This document shows positions 1 through 8,067 of a stretch of 42,114 nucleotides of DNA, piece after piece (position 1 is the stretch's first letter; each line of letters starts with the position of its first letter). This DNA is from Candidatus Moranbacteria bacterium RIFOXYB1_FULL_43_19 (GTDB lineage Bacteria; Patescibacteriota; Minisyncoccia; Moranbacterales; UBA11712): assembly GCA_001784875.1 (NCBI GenBank), contig MFSH01000013.1:1-42114 (forward strand), given 5' to 3'. The notes beneath the pieces are model-generated. The model had not been told where the DNA came from. It did no database searches and was given only the letters and a program-made list of their open reading frames with translations. The position numbers were made by a program, and so were the translations under genes.

Positions 1-83
1 AAAAAGTTCAATCAAATCAACTCAGGCTGTTTAAATTTTAACAGGATACCCCGCAGCTTGCTGCGGCTGGGTAATTCATTTCC

Positions 84-113
84 TTGACACTCGAAACAAG
101 CCTATGCTACATT
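84..113 (+). promoter_or_regulatory. Putative sigma-70 promoter for ftsZ
   Basis: TTGACA at 84-89 and TACATT at 108-113 with an 18-base spacer, about 48 bases before the ftsZ start. A small hairpin with a CTTG loop (CCGCAG 51-56 with CTGCGG 61-66) lies just upstream but has no T-run, so it is not called a terminator. Confidence 0.55.
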
Positions 114-160
114 ATTTTACTAGCCAAATAAGGCTTGTTTAGACTTCAAAAAATAATTTT

Positions 161-1375
161 ATGGCTGAAGTAAAACCAGACGTAGAAACATTTGCCCGAA
201 TCAAAGTTGTGGGCGTTGGAGGATCAGGCACAAACGCGATTAGCCGCATGATTGAGTGCAAGCTTAAGGGCGTGGAGTTTGTGGCGATAAACACCGATGC
301 CCAGGCCCTCCATCATTCGAAAGCATCGGATAAAATACATATTGGAAAAAATCTTACCAAGGGTCTTGGAGCTGGAATGAATCCGGAGATAGGCCGCCAG
401 GCCGCCGAAGAAAACCGGGATGAAATCCACGAGGTTCTTAAGGGTGCTGATATGGTTTTTGTCACCTGCGGTCTTGGTGGAGGAACCGGAACGGGAGCAT
501 CTCCAATCGTGGCCGAAGCGGCCAAGGAAGCCGGCGCGCTCACCATTGCCGTTGTGACAAAGCCCTTTGTTTTTGAAGGAGCCCAAAGAAAAGCTATCGC
601 CCTTGAGGGCATGGAGAATCTGAAAGACCGGGTGGATGCCTTGATTGTCATTCCAAATGACCGGCTTCTCCAGATTATTGATCGCAAAACTACCCTCGTG
701 AACGCTTTCCGGGTTGTAGACGATGTTCTTCGGCAAGGCGTTCAGGGGATATCAGATCTTATTACCAAGCCCGGAATAGTAAACGTCGATTTTGCTGATG
801 TACGGACTGTTCTTCAGGATGCCGGATCGGCTCTTATGGGGATCGGCACAGCCAGTGGTGAAAACAGGGCGGCTCAAGCGGCCAAAATGGCAATCAACAG
901 CCCGCTGCTTGAATTTTCAATTGATGGCGCAAAAGGAATACTTTTCAATGTTCATGGCGGATCGGATATGACTATGCTTGAAATAAACGAGGCGGCCAAT
1001 ATCATCACTGAAAGCATTGATCCGAATGCCAAAGTGATTTTCGGCGCGACCATCGACGAATCAGCCAAGAAAGGGGAAATCAGCCTCACAGTCATTGCGG
1101 CCGGTTTCGACTCGGATATGGTGGGAGAGCCCCCTGTTTCTGCTCCGCTAAGCGCAGCGAAAAGCTCTTTCCAGGAAACAAAAAAAACAACTCCTGAAGA
1201 GCCTTTGGCGGATTTTGGAATTAGGGAAGAAAAGCCGAAATTTATTATTGAAGAAAAGGTGGCTCCCAAACCGAAAAGAAAAATCCAATTTGAATCCAAA
1301 GTCAGTTCTGTTGGAGAAGATGAAGATGATGAATTGGAGATTCCGGCGTTTATTCGGAGGAAGATGAAGAAGTAA
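161..1375 (+). CDS. ftsZ: Cell division GTPase FtsZ
   Basis: FtsZ polymerises at mid-cell as a GTP-dependent tubulin homologue and organises the division machinery. The 404-residue protein has the GTP-binding glycine loop GGGTGTG at residues 106-112, the N-terminal nucleotide-binding strand around [11 protein letters not shown] (16-26), and a T7-loop region around NVDFADV. After the globular core comes a variable linker rich in K, E and P. The protein ends in an acidic stretch and a conserved-type C-terminal peptide, [12 protein letters not shown], which in other bacteria binds FtsA or ZipA. Length is normal for the family. There is no SD before the ATG. The gene appears to be a single unit, with its own promoter and a strong terminator at 1401-1423. 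Confidence 0.97.
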   Translation: MAEVKPDVETFARIKVVGVGGSGTNAISRMIECKLKGVEFVAINTDAQALHHSKASDKIHIGKNLTKGLGAGMNPEIGRQAAEENRDEIHEVLKGADMVFVTCGLGGGTGTGASPIVAEAAKEAGALTIAVVTKPFVFEGAQRKAIALEGMENLKDRVDALIVIPNDRLLQIIDRKTTLVNAFRVVDDVLRQGVQGISDLITKPGIVNVDFADVRTVLQDAGSALMGIGTASGENRAAQAAKMAINSPLLEFSIDGAKGILFNVHGGSDMTMLEINEAANIITESIDPNAKVIFGATIDESAKKGEISLTVIAAGFDSDMVGEPPVSAPLSAAKSSFQETKKTTPEEPLADFGIREEKPKFIIEEKVAPKPKRKIQFESKVSSVGEDEDDELEIPAFIRRKMKK

Positions 1376-1400
1376 AATTCATAATCTCAAAGATATTTTT

Positions 1401-1423
1401 AAAAGCGGGTTGTGCCCGCTTTT
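1401..1423 (+). terminator. Rho-independent terminator after ftsZ
   Basis: AAAAGCGGG (1401-1409) and CCCGCTTTT (1415-1423) form a 9-bp stem with a 5-base loop and A/T flanks on both sides, 26 bases after the ftsZ stop. Confidence 0.85.
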
Positions 1424-1471
1424 AAATTATGAATGTGGATAACTTTCAAGTTATAAAATTGGAGCCTCTTG

Positions 1472-1552
1472 ACCCCGCACCAATTCTAAGCATAAACAAG
1501 GGAAGAATTATGGAAAAATCAATATGGGAATTATCGAGAATTGGTGCGGGGT
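1472..1552. repeat. Long-arm inverted repeat, CCCCGCAC type
   Basis: Perfect 16-bp inverted arms ACCCCGCACCAATTCT (1472-1487) and its reverse complement (1537-1552) enclose 49 bases. The last base of the right arm is the first base of the -35 box of the nrdR promoter. Related arms starting CCCGCAC occur at 37690-37793 and 30575-30668. Confidence 0.7.
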
Positions 1553-1581
1553 TGACAGGCTTTTTTGAGTTGTGATAAAAT
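1552..1581 (+). promoter_or_regulatory. Promoter of the nrdR-nrdD-nrdG region
   Basis: TTGACA at 1552-1557 and TAAAAT at 1576-1581 with an 18-base spacer. An NrdR-box-like palindrome begins 12 bases after the -10, so it would cover the start of transcription. Confidence 0.65.
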
Positions 1582-1592
1582 GACTATAACGA

Positions 1593-1608
1593 ACACAAGA
1601 TATAGTGT
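1593..1608 (+). promoter_or_regulatory. NrdR-box-like operator
   Basis: ACACAAGATATAGTGT fits the known NrdR box pattern (ACAC, AT-rich centre, GTGT). It sits just downstream of the promoter at 1552-1581 and 91 bases before nrdR. This suggests that NrdR represses its own operon when dATP is high. NrdR usually binds two boxes about three helical turns apart; a clear second box was not found, so this would be a single-box operator. Confidence 0.7.
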
Positions 1609-1699
1609 GAAAAGGGGTCCTTGCGGATATCCCTTATTATTTCCCGAAATTTTCAAATAAATTCTCAATTCCCAATTCTAAATTCTTAATTCTCTAAGC

Positions 1700-2152
1700 A
1701 TGGTTTGTCCCTTTTGCAATAATCCGGAAACAAAAGTGATTGATTCCCGCGAATCCGGCGATGGGAAAGTGATCCGGCGCCGTCGGGAATGTTTGAAATG
1801 TCGGAAGCGCTTCTCGACTTATGAACAGCTGGAGCTTCTCAATTTTGTGGTCGTCAAAAAGGACGGACGCAAAGAAGACTACAAAAGAGAAAAGCTCGAA
1901 ATGGGGTTCAAAAAGGCGCTTGAAAAAAGGCCGGTAGACGACAAGAAAATCGATGAAATGATTGACGAAATTGAATATAAGCTGCATCAAAAAGGGAACT
2001 GCGAGATACCCTCGAAAGAGATCGGAGGCTTGGTTCTTGAAAAATTGAAGACAGTTGATGATGTGGCCTATCTTCGTTTCGCTTCGGTCTACAAGTCTTT
2101 CGGTAGCGCGGAAAGCTTCAAAAAGGAAGCAGAAAAACTTTCGCAAGCGTAG
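1700..2152 (+). CDS. nrdR: Transcriptional repressor NrdR
   Basis: NrdR represses ribonucleotide reductase genes by sensing dATP/ATP. The 150-residue protein has the family layout: an N-terminal zinc ribbon with cysteine pairs C3/C6 and C31/C34 followed by RKRFSTYE, and an ATP-cone domain from about residue 49 (VVVKKDGRKEDYKREKL onwards). Length is typical. It is the first gene after the promoter at 1552-1581 and lies 160 bases ahead of nrdD, the gene it would be expected to control. No SD precedes the ATG. Confidence 0.97.
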   Translation: MVCPFCNNPETKVIDSRESGDGKVIRRRRECLKCRKRFSTYEQLELLNFVVVKKDGRKEDYKREKLEMGFKKALEKRPVDDKKIDEMIDEIEYKLHQKGNCEIPSKEIGGLVLEKLKTVDDVAYLRFASVYKSFGSAESFKKEAEKLSQA

Positions 2153-2300
2153 CCTGCGAAGGTAAATCCTAAATCCTAATTTCCAAACTCTAAACACAAT
2201 TAAAATCCGAATGATCAAAATATTTATTCATTTGGATTTAGAAAATTTGAATTTGTTTAGGATTTGGTGCTTAGAATTTAGAATTTAATTAACCGGGGGT
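2153..2300. repeat. Word-like AT-rich inverted region between nrdR and nrdD
   Basis: The spacer is built from repeats of short words (AAATCCTAA, TTAGGATTT, TTAGAATTT). The first half (about 2164-2195) is roughly complementary to the second half (about 2236-2290), so it could fold into a long imperfect hairpin. No gene is visible in it. Similar word-like spacers occur at 1660-1699, 5259-5384, 13206-13335, 22796-22862 and 40244-40378. Confidence 0.5.
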
Positions 2301-2312
2301 AAAAACAAAAAC

Positions 2313-4490
2313 ATGATTGCCGTAAAAAAGGGCCAGAAAATGGTCGAGAAATATGAGAGATCCGCCTTAGGCGGAAAAAACCGCATCACTCGCGTTGTGA
2401 AACGCGATGGACGGGTCGTCAAATTCGAAGAGGAGAAAATCACAAAAGCTGTCCTGAAAGCTTTTGTGGAAACAGGCGAAGGCAAGGAGCCGGAAGCCAA
2501 AAAAGTTTCGGCGAAAGTTGTCCAGCTTCTCAACAAAAACTATAAAAAGGGAAATGTTCCCGAAATTGAAGAAATCCAGGATCTCGTAGAGCGGGTGCTG
2601 ATGATTTTGGATTTTGAGGAAACGGCTAAAGCCTACATTCTGTATCGAGAGCAACACCGCAAAATCCGAGAATCTGAAGAGGCGCTCAAAGAAGCAGTTG
2701 ATCTCGTTGACAAATACATCCAGGAAATTGACTGGCAGGTGAAAGAAAATGCCAACATGAGCTATTCCCTTCAGGGACTCAATAATTATATTTCTTCAAT
2801 CGTCAGCTCGAAATATTGGCTCAACCGCGTTTATTCGAAAGCCATTCGTGACGCGCACGACGAAGGGGATTTCCATATCCACGACCTCGACAAAATTGCC
2901 GCCTATTGCTGCGGCTGGGATCTTCAGGACCTTTTGCGCCGCGGTTTCACCGGCGTGCCTGGAAAAATCGCCTGTAAACCGCCCAAACATCTCCGGACAG
3001 CTATCGGACAGATGGTTAACTTTTTCTATACCCTCCAGGGAGAAGTAGCCGGAGCGGAAGCCTTTTCAAATTTTGACACGCTTCTGGCCCCGTTTGTCCG
3101 CTTCGACGGACTTTCTTTCAAAGATGTGAAACAATGCATGCAGGAATTTGTTTTCAATGTCAATGTCCCGACCCGGGTTGGATTTCAAACTCCATTCACG
3201 AATATAACTTTGGATATCGTTCCTCCAAAAAATATGGCGGATGAGTCGGTGATTATTGGCGGAGTGCCCCAAAAAGAAAAATACGGAGAATTTCAGGAGG
3301 AAATGAATATGATCAACAAGGCCTTTGCCGAAGTGATGGCCGAAGGCGACGCCAATGGGCGAGTTTTCACTTTTCCTATTCCGACATACAACATAACCCG
3401 GAATTTCAACTGGGATGATGATCATTTGAAGCCGATTTGGGAAATGACCGCCAAATACGGCATTCCCTATTTTGCCAATTTCATCAATTCAGATATGGAT
3501 CCGGACGATGCGCGTTCGATGTGCTGCCGGCTTCGAATCGACAACCGCGAGCTCCACAAGCGCGGCGGCGGACTCTTCGGAGCCAATCCTCTGACCGGGT
3601 CAATCGGCGTCGTCACCATCAACATGGCTCGCATCGGGTATCTCGCGAAAAACAAAAAAGATTTTTATGCGCGCCTTGACAAGATAATGGATCTCGCCAA
3701 AGAGAGCCTCGAGACAAAGAGAAAAATCATCGACAGCTTCATGAAAAAAGGGCTTTATCCCTACGCGAGATTTTATCTGGACAGCATCTATAAGCGCCGG
3801 GGAAATTATTGGGCGAACCACTTCTCAACTATTGGAATCATCGGGATGAATGAAGCCCTCAAAAATTTTATGGGGGAAACAACGGCCACTGAAAAAGGAG
3901 TGAAGCTTGCCGAAGAAGTCTTGGTGCACATGCGTGAAAAAATGATTAAGTATCAGAAGGAAACCGGAAATCTTTATAATCTGGAAGCTACTCCAGGCGA
4001 AGGCACTTCCTACAGGCTGGCTATAAAAGACCGTAGAAAATATCCGGATATGATTTTCGCGAACGGCCAAATCGGGAAAAGAAAAAATATCGAACCCTAT
4101 TATACCAACTCCACCCAGCTTCCTGTCGGCCATACCGAAGATTTTTTTGAAGCGCTGGAGCTTCAGGAGCCCCTTCAGACAAAATACACCGGCGGAACAG
4201 TTCTTCACGGATTTATGGGCGAGCGCATCCAGGACACCGAAACGACAAAAAAACTGGTTAGAACAGTTTCCGAAAAATACGCCCTTCCTTACTTTACTAT
4301 ATCTCCGACTTTCAGCATCTGCCCGTCGCATGGGTATCTTGTCGGTGAACACAAACTTTGCCCGAAGTGCGTTGTGGAGCAGAAGTGCGAAGTTTATTCG
4401 CGCATCGTCGGCTATATCCGTCCTGTCGAGCAATGGAACGCCGGAAAAGCGACCGAATTTGGTGACAGGAAAGAGTTTGTAGTGGCATAA
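2313..4490 (+). CDS. nrdD: Anaerobic (class III) ribonucleoside-triphosphate reductase NrdD
   Basis: NrdD makes dNTPs from NTPs using an oxygen-sensitive glycyl radical. The 725-residue protein starts with an ATP-cone regulatory domain (about residues 26-115), which senses dATP. The glycyl-radical barrel follows, with a segment DEGDFHIHDLD and several conserved cysteines. The C-terminus carries a zinc site (C670, C683, C686, C692) and then SRIVGYI, where G700 is the expected radical glycine. It is activated by the radical SAM protein encoded next (nrdG). Initiation could be at 2313 or at the internal ATG at 2340; the ATP cone is complete with either. A 15-base odd palindrome encoding SALGG lies at 2361-2375, in the variable N-terminal lead. 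Confidence 0.96.
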   Translation: MIAVKKGQKMVEKYERSALGGKNRITRVVKRDGRVVKFEEEKITKAVLKAFVETGEGKEPEAKKVSAKVVQLLNKNYKKGNVPEIEEIQDLVERVLMILDFEETAKAYILYREQHRKIRESEEALKEAVDLVDKYIQEIDWQVKENANMSYSLQGLNNYISSIVSSKYWLNRVYSKAIRDAHDEGDFHIHDLDKIAAYCCGWDLQDLLRRGFTGVPGKIACKPPKHLRTAIGQMVNFFYTLQGEVAGAEAFSNFDTLLAPFVRFDGLSFKDVKQCMQEFVFNVNVPTRVGFQTPFTNITLDIVPPKNMADESVIIGGVPQKEKYGEFQEEMNMINKAFAEVMAEGDANGRVFTFPIPTYNITRNFNWDDDHLKPIWEMTAKYGIPYFANFINSDMDPDDARSMCCRLRIDNRELHKRGGGLFGANPLTGSIGVVTINMARIGYLAKNKKDFYARLDKIMDLAKESLETKRKIIDSFMKKGLYPYARFYLDSIYKRRGNYWANHFSTIGIIGMNEALKNFMGETTATEKGVKLAEEVLVHMREKMIKYQKETGNLYNLEATPGEGTSYRLAIKDRRKYPDMIFANGQIGKRKNIEPYYTNSTQLPVGHTEDFFEALELQEPLQTKYTGGTVLHGFMGERIQDTETTKKLVRTVSEKYALPYFTISPTFSICPSHGYLVGEHKLCPKCVVEQKCEVYSRIVGYIRPVEQWNAGKATEFGDRKEFVVA
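2361..2375. repeat. In-frame odd palindrome in nrdD
   Basis: TCCGCCT-T-AGGCGGA: 7-bp arms around one central base, encoding S-A-L-G-G near the N-terminus of NrdD. A related TCCGCC..GGCGGA unit is inside the tRNA-like remnant near 25376. Confidence 0.5.
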
Positions 4491-4511
4491 AGCCGCATAA
4501 AACACACAGCA

Positions 4512-4531
4512 CACAACACCTAACATTTTTG
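4512..4531 (+). repeat. 20-base word shared with the nrdG coding sequence
   Basis: CACAACACCTAACATTTTTG occurs here, in the spacer before nrdG, and again exactly at 4693-4712 inside nrdG. The spacer copy is followed by GTTATGTGTTATGTGTT, roughly its own reverse complement, forming a hairpin-like spacer. Confidence 0.75.
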
Positions 4532-4556
4532 TTATGTGTTATGTGTTCCATGTTAC

Positions 4557-5258
4557 GTGATTATTGGTGGTTTGCAAAAACTAACCCTCATTGACTATCC
4601 CGGTTATATCGCGACAACCGTTTTCACCGTGGGTTGCAACTTCCGCTGTCCGTTTTGCCACAATCCCGAGCTGGTTCACACAACTCACAACTCACAACAC
4701 CTAACATTTTTGGAAGAGGAATTCTTTAAGTTATTGAGAGAAAGACAGGGAAAGCTTGAGGGGGTTTGCGTCACTGGCGGAGAGCCGACAATCCAGCCAG
4801 ATTTGCCTGAATTTATAAGGAAGATTAAGAACTTAAGCTATAAAGTAAAACTGGATACCAATGGCGCCCGCCCCGATGTTTTGAGGCTTTTATATAAAGA
4901 AAAACTGCTTGATTTTGTGGCGATGGATATTAAGAGCAGCCTTGCGAATTACGAAAAAACGGCGAATTCAAAAATAGACATTGAGCGTATTAGGCTAAGC
5001 GTGGAATTGATCAAAAACAGCGGTATAGATTATGAATTTCGGACAACGGTAGTTCCGGGATTGCATAAAGAAGACGATCTCTTGAAAATTGGGAAATGGC
5101 TTGATGGTTCAAAAAAATATGTCCTCCAAGCTTTTGAAGACAAGGGTAAAATTCTCGACCCGCGCCTCTCGAAAAAAACAAAAGGCAAAAAATTGGATCT
5201 CGAAAAAATAGCGAAAAATATCGGGAAATATTTTGGGAAAGTGGAGATAAGGGAATAG
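4557..5258 (+). CDS. nrdG: Anaerobic ribonucleotide reductase activating protein (radical SAM)
   Basis: This enzyme uses a 4Fe-4S cluster and S-adenosylmethionine to generate the glycyl radical on NrdD. Starting at GTG 4557 gives 233 residues beginning VIIGGLQKLTLIDYPG, the normal family start; the in-frame codons upstream (4536-4556) only translate the repetitive spacer. The cluster ligands are C27, C31 and C34 (CNFRCPFC), followed by the SAM-binding VTGGEPT. Just after the cluster motif, the segment HTTHNSQHLTFL is encoded by the same 20-base word found in the spacer upstream (4512-4531), so repeat DNA seems to have entered the coding region in frame. Confidence 0.92.
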   Translation: MIIGGLQKLTLIDYPGYIATTVFTVGCNFRCPFCHNPELVHTTHNSQHLTFLEEEFFKLLRERQGKLEGVCVTGGEPTIQPDLPEFIRKIKNLSYKVKLDTNGARPDVLRLLYKEKLLDFVAMDIKSSLANYEKTANSKIDIERIRLSVELIKNSGIDYEFRTTVVPGLHKEDDLLKIGKWLDGSKKYVLQAFEDKGKILDPRLSKKTKGKKLDLEKIAKNIGKYFGKVEIRE

Positions 5259-5384
5259 GTCATTGGCAACAAGGCTTGTGGCTGTGAGACGGGTCATTGG
5301 TCATTGGCTGTGAGAAAATTTTCCAATGACTAATGACCCAAGACTAAACCCACTGCTCACTGCCTTGTGACTCACAGCTTTCGA
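5259..5384. repeat. Word-like spacer with large imperfect palindrome (TCATTGG words)
   Basis: Repeated GGTCATTGG, GGCTGTGAG and their complements CCAATGAC, CTCACAGC are placed symmetrically around AAAATTTT near 5320. The whole spacer could form a long imperfect hairpin. The same vocabulary (CCAATGAC, ACCCACTGCC) recurs at 13206-13335 and partly at 22796-22862. No gene is seen. Confidence 0.55.
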
Positions 5385-5389
5385 TAAAT

Positions 5390-5644
5390 ATGCTAAAAAA
5401 ACTATTTCTAATCATCATAATCCTCGCAATTGCTATCGCCTTTCTCGGCGGGATTTTTTCGGTGAGTTTTTCTCCGTTTGCCCTCACGATTCAAAAGCCG
5501 GAAAAAGATTTCTTGAAACGTGCTGCGCGAAAAGCGAAAAGCATCATCTATCGCGAAGCGACCATCCACAATCCGCCCGGCGATCTCGTTCCCGACCAAA
5601 TTGACGACAGTATGAAAGGAAAACTGAAAGAAATCATAAATTGA
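5390..5644 (+). CDS. Hypothetical single-pass membrane protein
   Basis: An 84-residue protein whose first 30 residues are strongly hydrophobic (LFLIIIILAIAIAFLGGIFSV), suggesting an N-terminal membrane anchor or signal. The remainder is short, basic at first (KDFLKRAARKAKS) and then polar. It does not resemble a family I can name. The gene lies between a word-like spacer and a hairpin-forming repeat that probably ends its transcript. Real-gene status rests on the convincing membrane segment and the absence of a competing frame. Confidence 0.6.
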   Translation: MLKKLFLIIIILAIAIAFLGGIFSVSFSPFALTIQKPEKDFLKRAARKAKSIIYREATIHNPPGDLVPDQIDDSMKGKLKEIIN

Positions 5645-5690
5645 TCCAAATCTTTGATATCTTTTTTCTAAGACTTCTGCCCTAAGATCT

Positions 5691-5717
5691 CTGTCCTAAG
5701 ATCCGATCTTGGGACAG
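5691..5717 (+). terminator. Hairpin of the CTAAGATCCGATCTT repeat family, likely terminator
   Basis: A 13-bp stem (CTGTCCTAAGATC with GATCTTGGGACAG) closes on one central C. It is flanked by further copies of the same words (CCTAAGATCT before, ATCTTGGGACAGA after) and then TTTTTT at 5731-5736. The 16-base core CCTAAGATCCGATCTT also occurs at 15755-15770. Confidence 0.65.
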
Positions 5718-5742
5718 ATCTTGGGACAGATTTTTTGAAGCA

Positions 5743-6102
5743 ATGTTTGGGAAATTGAGAAAAAACAGCGTTAAAATTATTGTCTTCGGGATAAATATTG
5801 CTCTAGCCGCGGTTGCGGTTTTTGCTATCCGTGGAAAAGATCAAGCAAGGCTTGAAGAAAATTCCCAGAAAGAAAATTCCGCAAACGAAAATACAGAAAG
5901 TAATCTTCTTCCAAGTTTCAAAAACAGCTTGAATGCGGGAGAGGAACCGGAAAATACGGATATGCCAATCCAGATTCCGCCGGCTGAAAACGCGACAGTG
6001 GTTCCTGCAGATTCGGCTTCGGCCAGTCCTGTTCCGGTGGCTCCTGCTCCCGCGCCGGCAGCCAAAACAAATCCGTCCAACGCTAAAACCAAGACTTCGT
6101 AG
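5743..6102 (+). CDS. Hypothetical membrane-anchored Pro/Ala-rich protein
   Basis: A 119-residue protein with one membrane segment near the N-terminus (IIVFGINIALAAVAVFAI) followed by a low-complexity outside part rich in E, N, S, P and A, ending in a PVPVAPAPAPAA-type linker. Such tails usually act as flexible spacers through the cell envelope. It sits 29 bases before apbE and may be co-transcribed with it. It has no recognisable FMN-binding domain, so being the substrate of ApbE is only a contextual possibility. Confidence 0.6.
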   Translation: MFGKLRKNSVKIIVFGINIALAAVAVFAIRGKDQARLEENSQKENSANENTESNLLPSFKNSLNAGEEPENTDMPIQIPPAENATVVPADSASASPVPVAPAPAPAAKTNPSNAKTKTS

Positions 6103-6131
6103 TACGAATTATGATTTAGGATTTAGGAATT

Positions 6132-7067
6132 ATGAAAACAACGACTGTCGCAAGATCCGATTTTCAGGCGCTGGGGACTGAAATATGTGTCCAAATTGTT
6201 GCTAAAAACGAAAAGACAAATAACGCAGCTGAGGATATCTTGAAAGTAAAAAGTATTTTTTCAAATAAACAAAAAATTTTCTGCCGTTTCAATCCCGAAA
6301 GCGAACTTAGCAAACTCAACAAAAATATAGGCGCATGGCAAAAAGCCTCACCGGATATCATTTATCTTGCTGCGCGCGCTCTTTTTTACAACAAAATAAG
6401 CGGCGGGTTATACGATCCGCGAGTCATTGAGATCCTTGAAAAAATAGGCTACGGGAAAGATTTCCGGAAAGCAGACTTTTCGAAGATGAAAACGCCGGCG
6501 GATTTTGATAAAATAGGGAAAGACTTGATCAATGATCTCAAAATCAAAGAAGGAAAAATATTTTTTGCGCGCCGGATGGATTTTTCCGGAATTGCAAAAG
6601 GATACATCACCGATCGCGCGGCGAAATTTCTGAAATTGCGGGGCTGGAAAAATTTCCTCGTTGATTCCGGCGGGGATATGTTCGCGGCCGGGAAAAATGC
6701 CAAGGGGGAAAAATGGAGGATTGAAATCGAAGGCGTACCCAAAGAAAGGCTGATGCTCGAGCTTTCCGATAAGGGGATTGCCACTTCCGGAATCAGCCGG
6801 AAAAAATGGCAGATCGGCGAAAAAAAATTCCATCATCTCGTGAATCCAAAAAATCCGAACAAATTTTCATACGAGCTCCGGACTGTTTCTGTGATTGAAA
6901 AAAATACGGAGAACGCCGATGGCCAGGCAAAAGTTCTGGTGCTGATGGGGAAAGAAAAAGGCTTCCAGTTTGCGGAAAAAAACAATATCGCGGCGATTTT
7001 TTTTGATTATAAAGGAAATGTTCTTATCTCTCCCGAAGCAAAAAAATACATCCTAAAAGAAAATTAA
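6132..7067 (+). CDS. apbE: FAD:protein FMN transferase (ApbE family)
   Basis: ApbE attaches FMN covalently to Thr/Ser of exported redox proteins, using FAD as donor with Mg2+. The 311-residue protein has the family blocks in order: GGLYDPRV (91-98), FSGIAKGY (151-158), LVDSGGDMFAAG (about 177-188), GIATSGISRKKW, then HHLVNPKN and ENADGQAKVLVLMG near the C-terminus. There is no signal peptide or lipobox, so it may act inside the cell or be released in another way. The ferric-reductase-like haem protein that follows suggests a small electron-transfer module at the membrane. An ATG at 6132 gives the full family start. Confidence 0.9.
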   Translation: MKTTTVARSDFQALGTEICVQIVAKNEKTNNAAEDILKVKSIFSNKQKIFCRFNPESELSKLNKNIGAWQKASPDIIYLAARALFYNKISGGLYDPRVIEILEKIGYGKDFRKADFSKMKTPADFDKIGKDLINDLKIKEGKIFFARRMDFSGIAKGYITDRAAKFLKLRGWKNFLVDSGGDMFAAGKNAKGEKWRIEIEGVPKERLMLELSDKGIATSGISRKKWQIGEKKFHHLVNPKNPNKFSYELRTVSVIEKNTENADGQAKVLVLMGKEKGFQFAEKNNIAAIFFDYKGNVLISPEAKKYILKEN

Positions 7068-7070
7068 CAG

Positions 7071-7201
7071 CTTACAGTATACTAGCCCGCCTGCTTTGAA
7101 ATGTTTGTTTTCATGATATTTATTCCTTAGTAAGTTTGAGTCTTTGTTGTCTTTTATAATCTTTGTAAAATACAAAGCATTTCGGGCAGGTATACTGTAA
7201 G
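7071..7201. repeat. 131-bp element with terminal inverted repeats
   Basis: CTTACAGTATAC (7071-7082) and GTATACTGTAAG (7190-7201) are perfect 12-bp inverted ends. The similarity continues inward with CCCGCC/GGCGGG-like words (TAGCCCG at the left, CGGGCAG at the right). An inner hairpin CTTTGTA..TACAAAG lies at 7171-7187. TTAA is found next to both ends. It fills the apbE to ferric-reductase spacer, carries no gene, and looks like a small non-coding mobile element or a large hairpin. Confidence 0.6.
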
Positions 7202-7232
7202 TTAATATTCAGGGATAATTTTGGAAAAAATT

Positions 7233-7889
7233 ATGCCGTCAGAAATTCAAATTCCCTGGGACTGGTATATCGTGAGGGCGAGCGCACTCGTCGGATTTCT
7301 TCTTCTCTACGTTTCAATTTTCATCGGGACGGTTTCGTGCCTGCCGGGAATAAAAAAATATTTCCTGCGCCTCAAGAGCCTCAACTTCCACTGCTGGATT
7401 TCGCTCCAGGCGCTCATTTTTGCGCTTTTTCATGGAGTGGCGCTTCTGTTTCACCAATTCATAAAGTTCAGTTTCGCGGATGTTTTTGTCCCTTTTCATT
7501 CGAGCTTTGAGCCGATTCTGGTCGGGCTGGGGACAAGCGGCTTTTATCTCATGCTCATTCTTGTCGCGACTTCCTACGCGCGGAAATATATTTCCGCCAA
7601 AATTTGGCGCTCGATTCATTTTTTGAACATCGGGCTGTATATAGTTGTGATAATCCACGCTTTTTATCTCGGAACTGATCTTAAAACAGGGCTTCTCCGT
7701 GAAATTTTTATCTGGGCGAACGGTTTTTTGATTTTGCTTTTGCTGCTCAATATGATTAACCGAATTTGGTCGAGAGCCAAAAATCTTCCGATAATTTGCG
7801 AAAATCCAATATTAAATGAGAATTTACGTCCGGGTTACCCCGCGGGCGGGGAAAAACGAAGTCCTGAAAATTTCCGAAGGAGAATATAA
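7233..7889 (+). CDS. Ferric-reductase-like transmembrane protein
   Basis: A 218-residue membrane protein, taken from ATG 7233, with about six hydrophobic segments. Histidines lie within the helices at spacings typical of a b-type haem-binding ferric reductase or MsrQ-like domain (HCWISLQALIFALFHG, then RSIHFLNIGLYIVVIIHA). These proteins pass electrons through the membrane. It follows apbE and may receive or deliver electrons to a flavinylated partner. The last 24 codons overlap the YggU gene in another frame by 74 bases, and the C-terminal tail there (PGYPAGGEKRSPENFRRRI) looks unlike the rest. The stop may therefore have been lost and the frame run on into the next gene. Confidence 0.8.
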   Translation: MPSEIQIPWDWYIVRASALVGFLLLYVSIFIGTVSCLPGIKKYFLRLKSLNFHCWISLQALIFALFHGVALLFHQFIKFSFADVFVPFHSSFEPILVGLGTSGFYLMLILVATSYARKYISAKIWRSIHFLNIGLYIVVIIHAFYLGTDLKTGLLREIFIWANGFLILLLLLNMINRIWSRAKNLPIICENPILNENLRPGYPAGGEKRSPENFRRRI

Positions 7890-8034
7890 AGTGAAAGTCA
7901 CTGCCCCGCCGGAAAGGGGGAGGGCCAATGAAAAAGTCATCGAACTTTTGGCGTGTCATTTCGAGGTTCCCAAGAGTTTGGTGAAGATAATCGCCGGAAA
8001 GACGGCACGGGTGAAGATTATTGACGTCGGGTAA
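7816..8034 (+). CDS. YggU / DUF167 family protein
   Basis: A 72-residue protein covering a whole DUF167 domain: MRIYVRVTPRAGKNEV at the start, KVTAPPERGRANEKVIELLA in the middle and KIIAGKTARVKIIDV at the end. The cellular role of this widespread small family is not settled. It starts inside the end of the preceding membrane protein gene (74-base overlap), which suggests translational coupling or a recently extended upstream gene. Confidence 0.9.
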   Translation: MRIYVRVTPRAGKNEVLKISEGEYKVKVTAPPERGRANEKVIELLACHFEVPKSLVKIIAGKTARVKIIDVG

Positions 8035-8067
8035 ACATCATATCCAACACAAGGAGGAAGAGTGTCT

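Noticed and set aside
4147-4551. Open frames overlapping the 3' end of nrdD on both strands
   Set aside because: Shadows of nrdD, which has full-length family motifs in this part.
5743-6102. Candidate flavinylated substrate of ApbE
   Set aside because: The protein lacks the Ser/Thr-containing FMN-attachment motif expected in FMN-binding domains; only proximity supports the idea.
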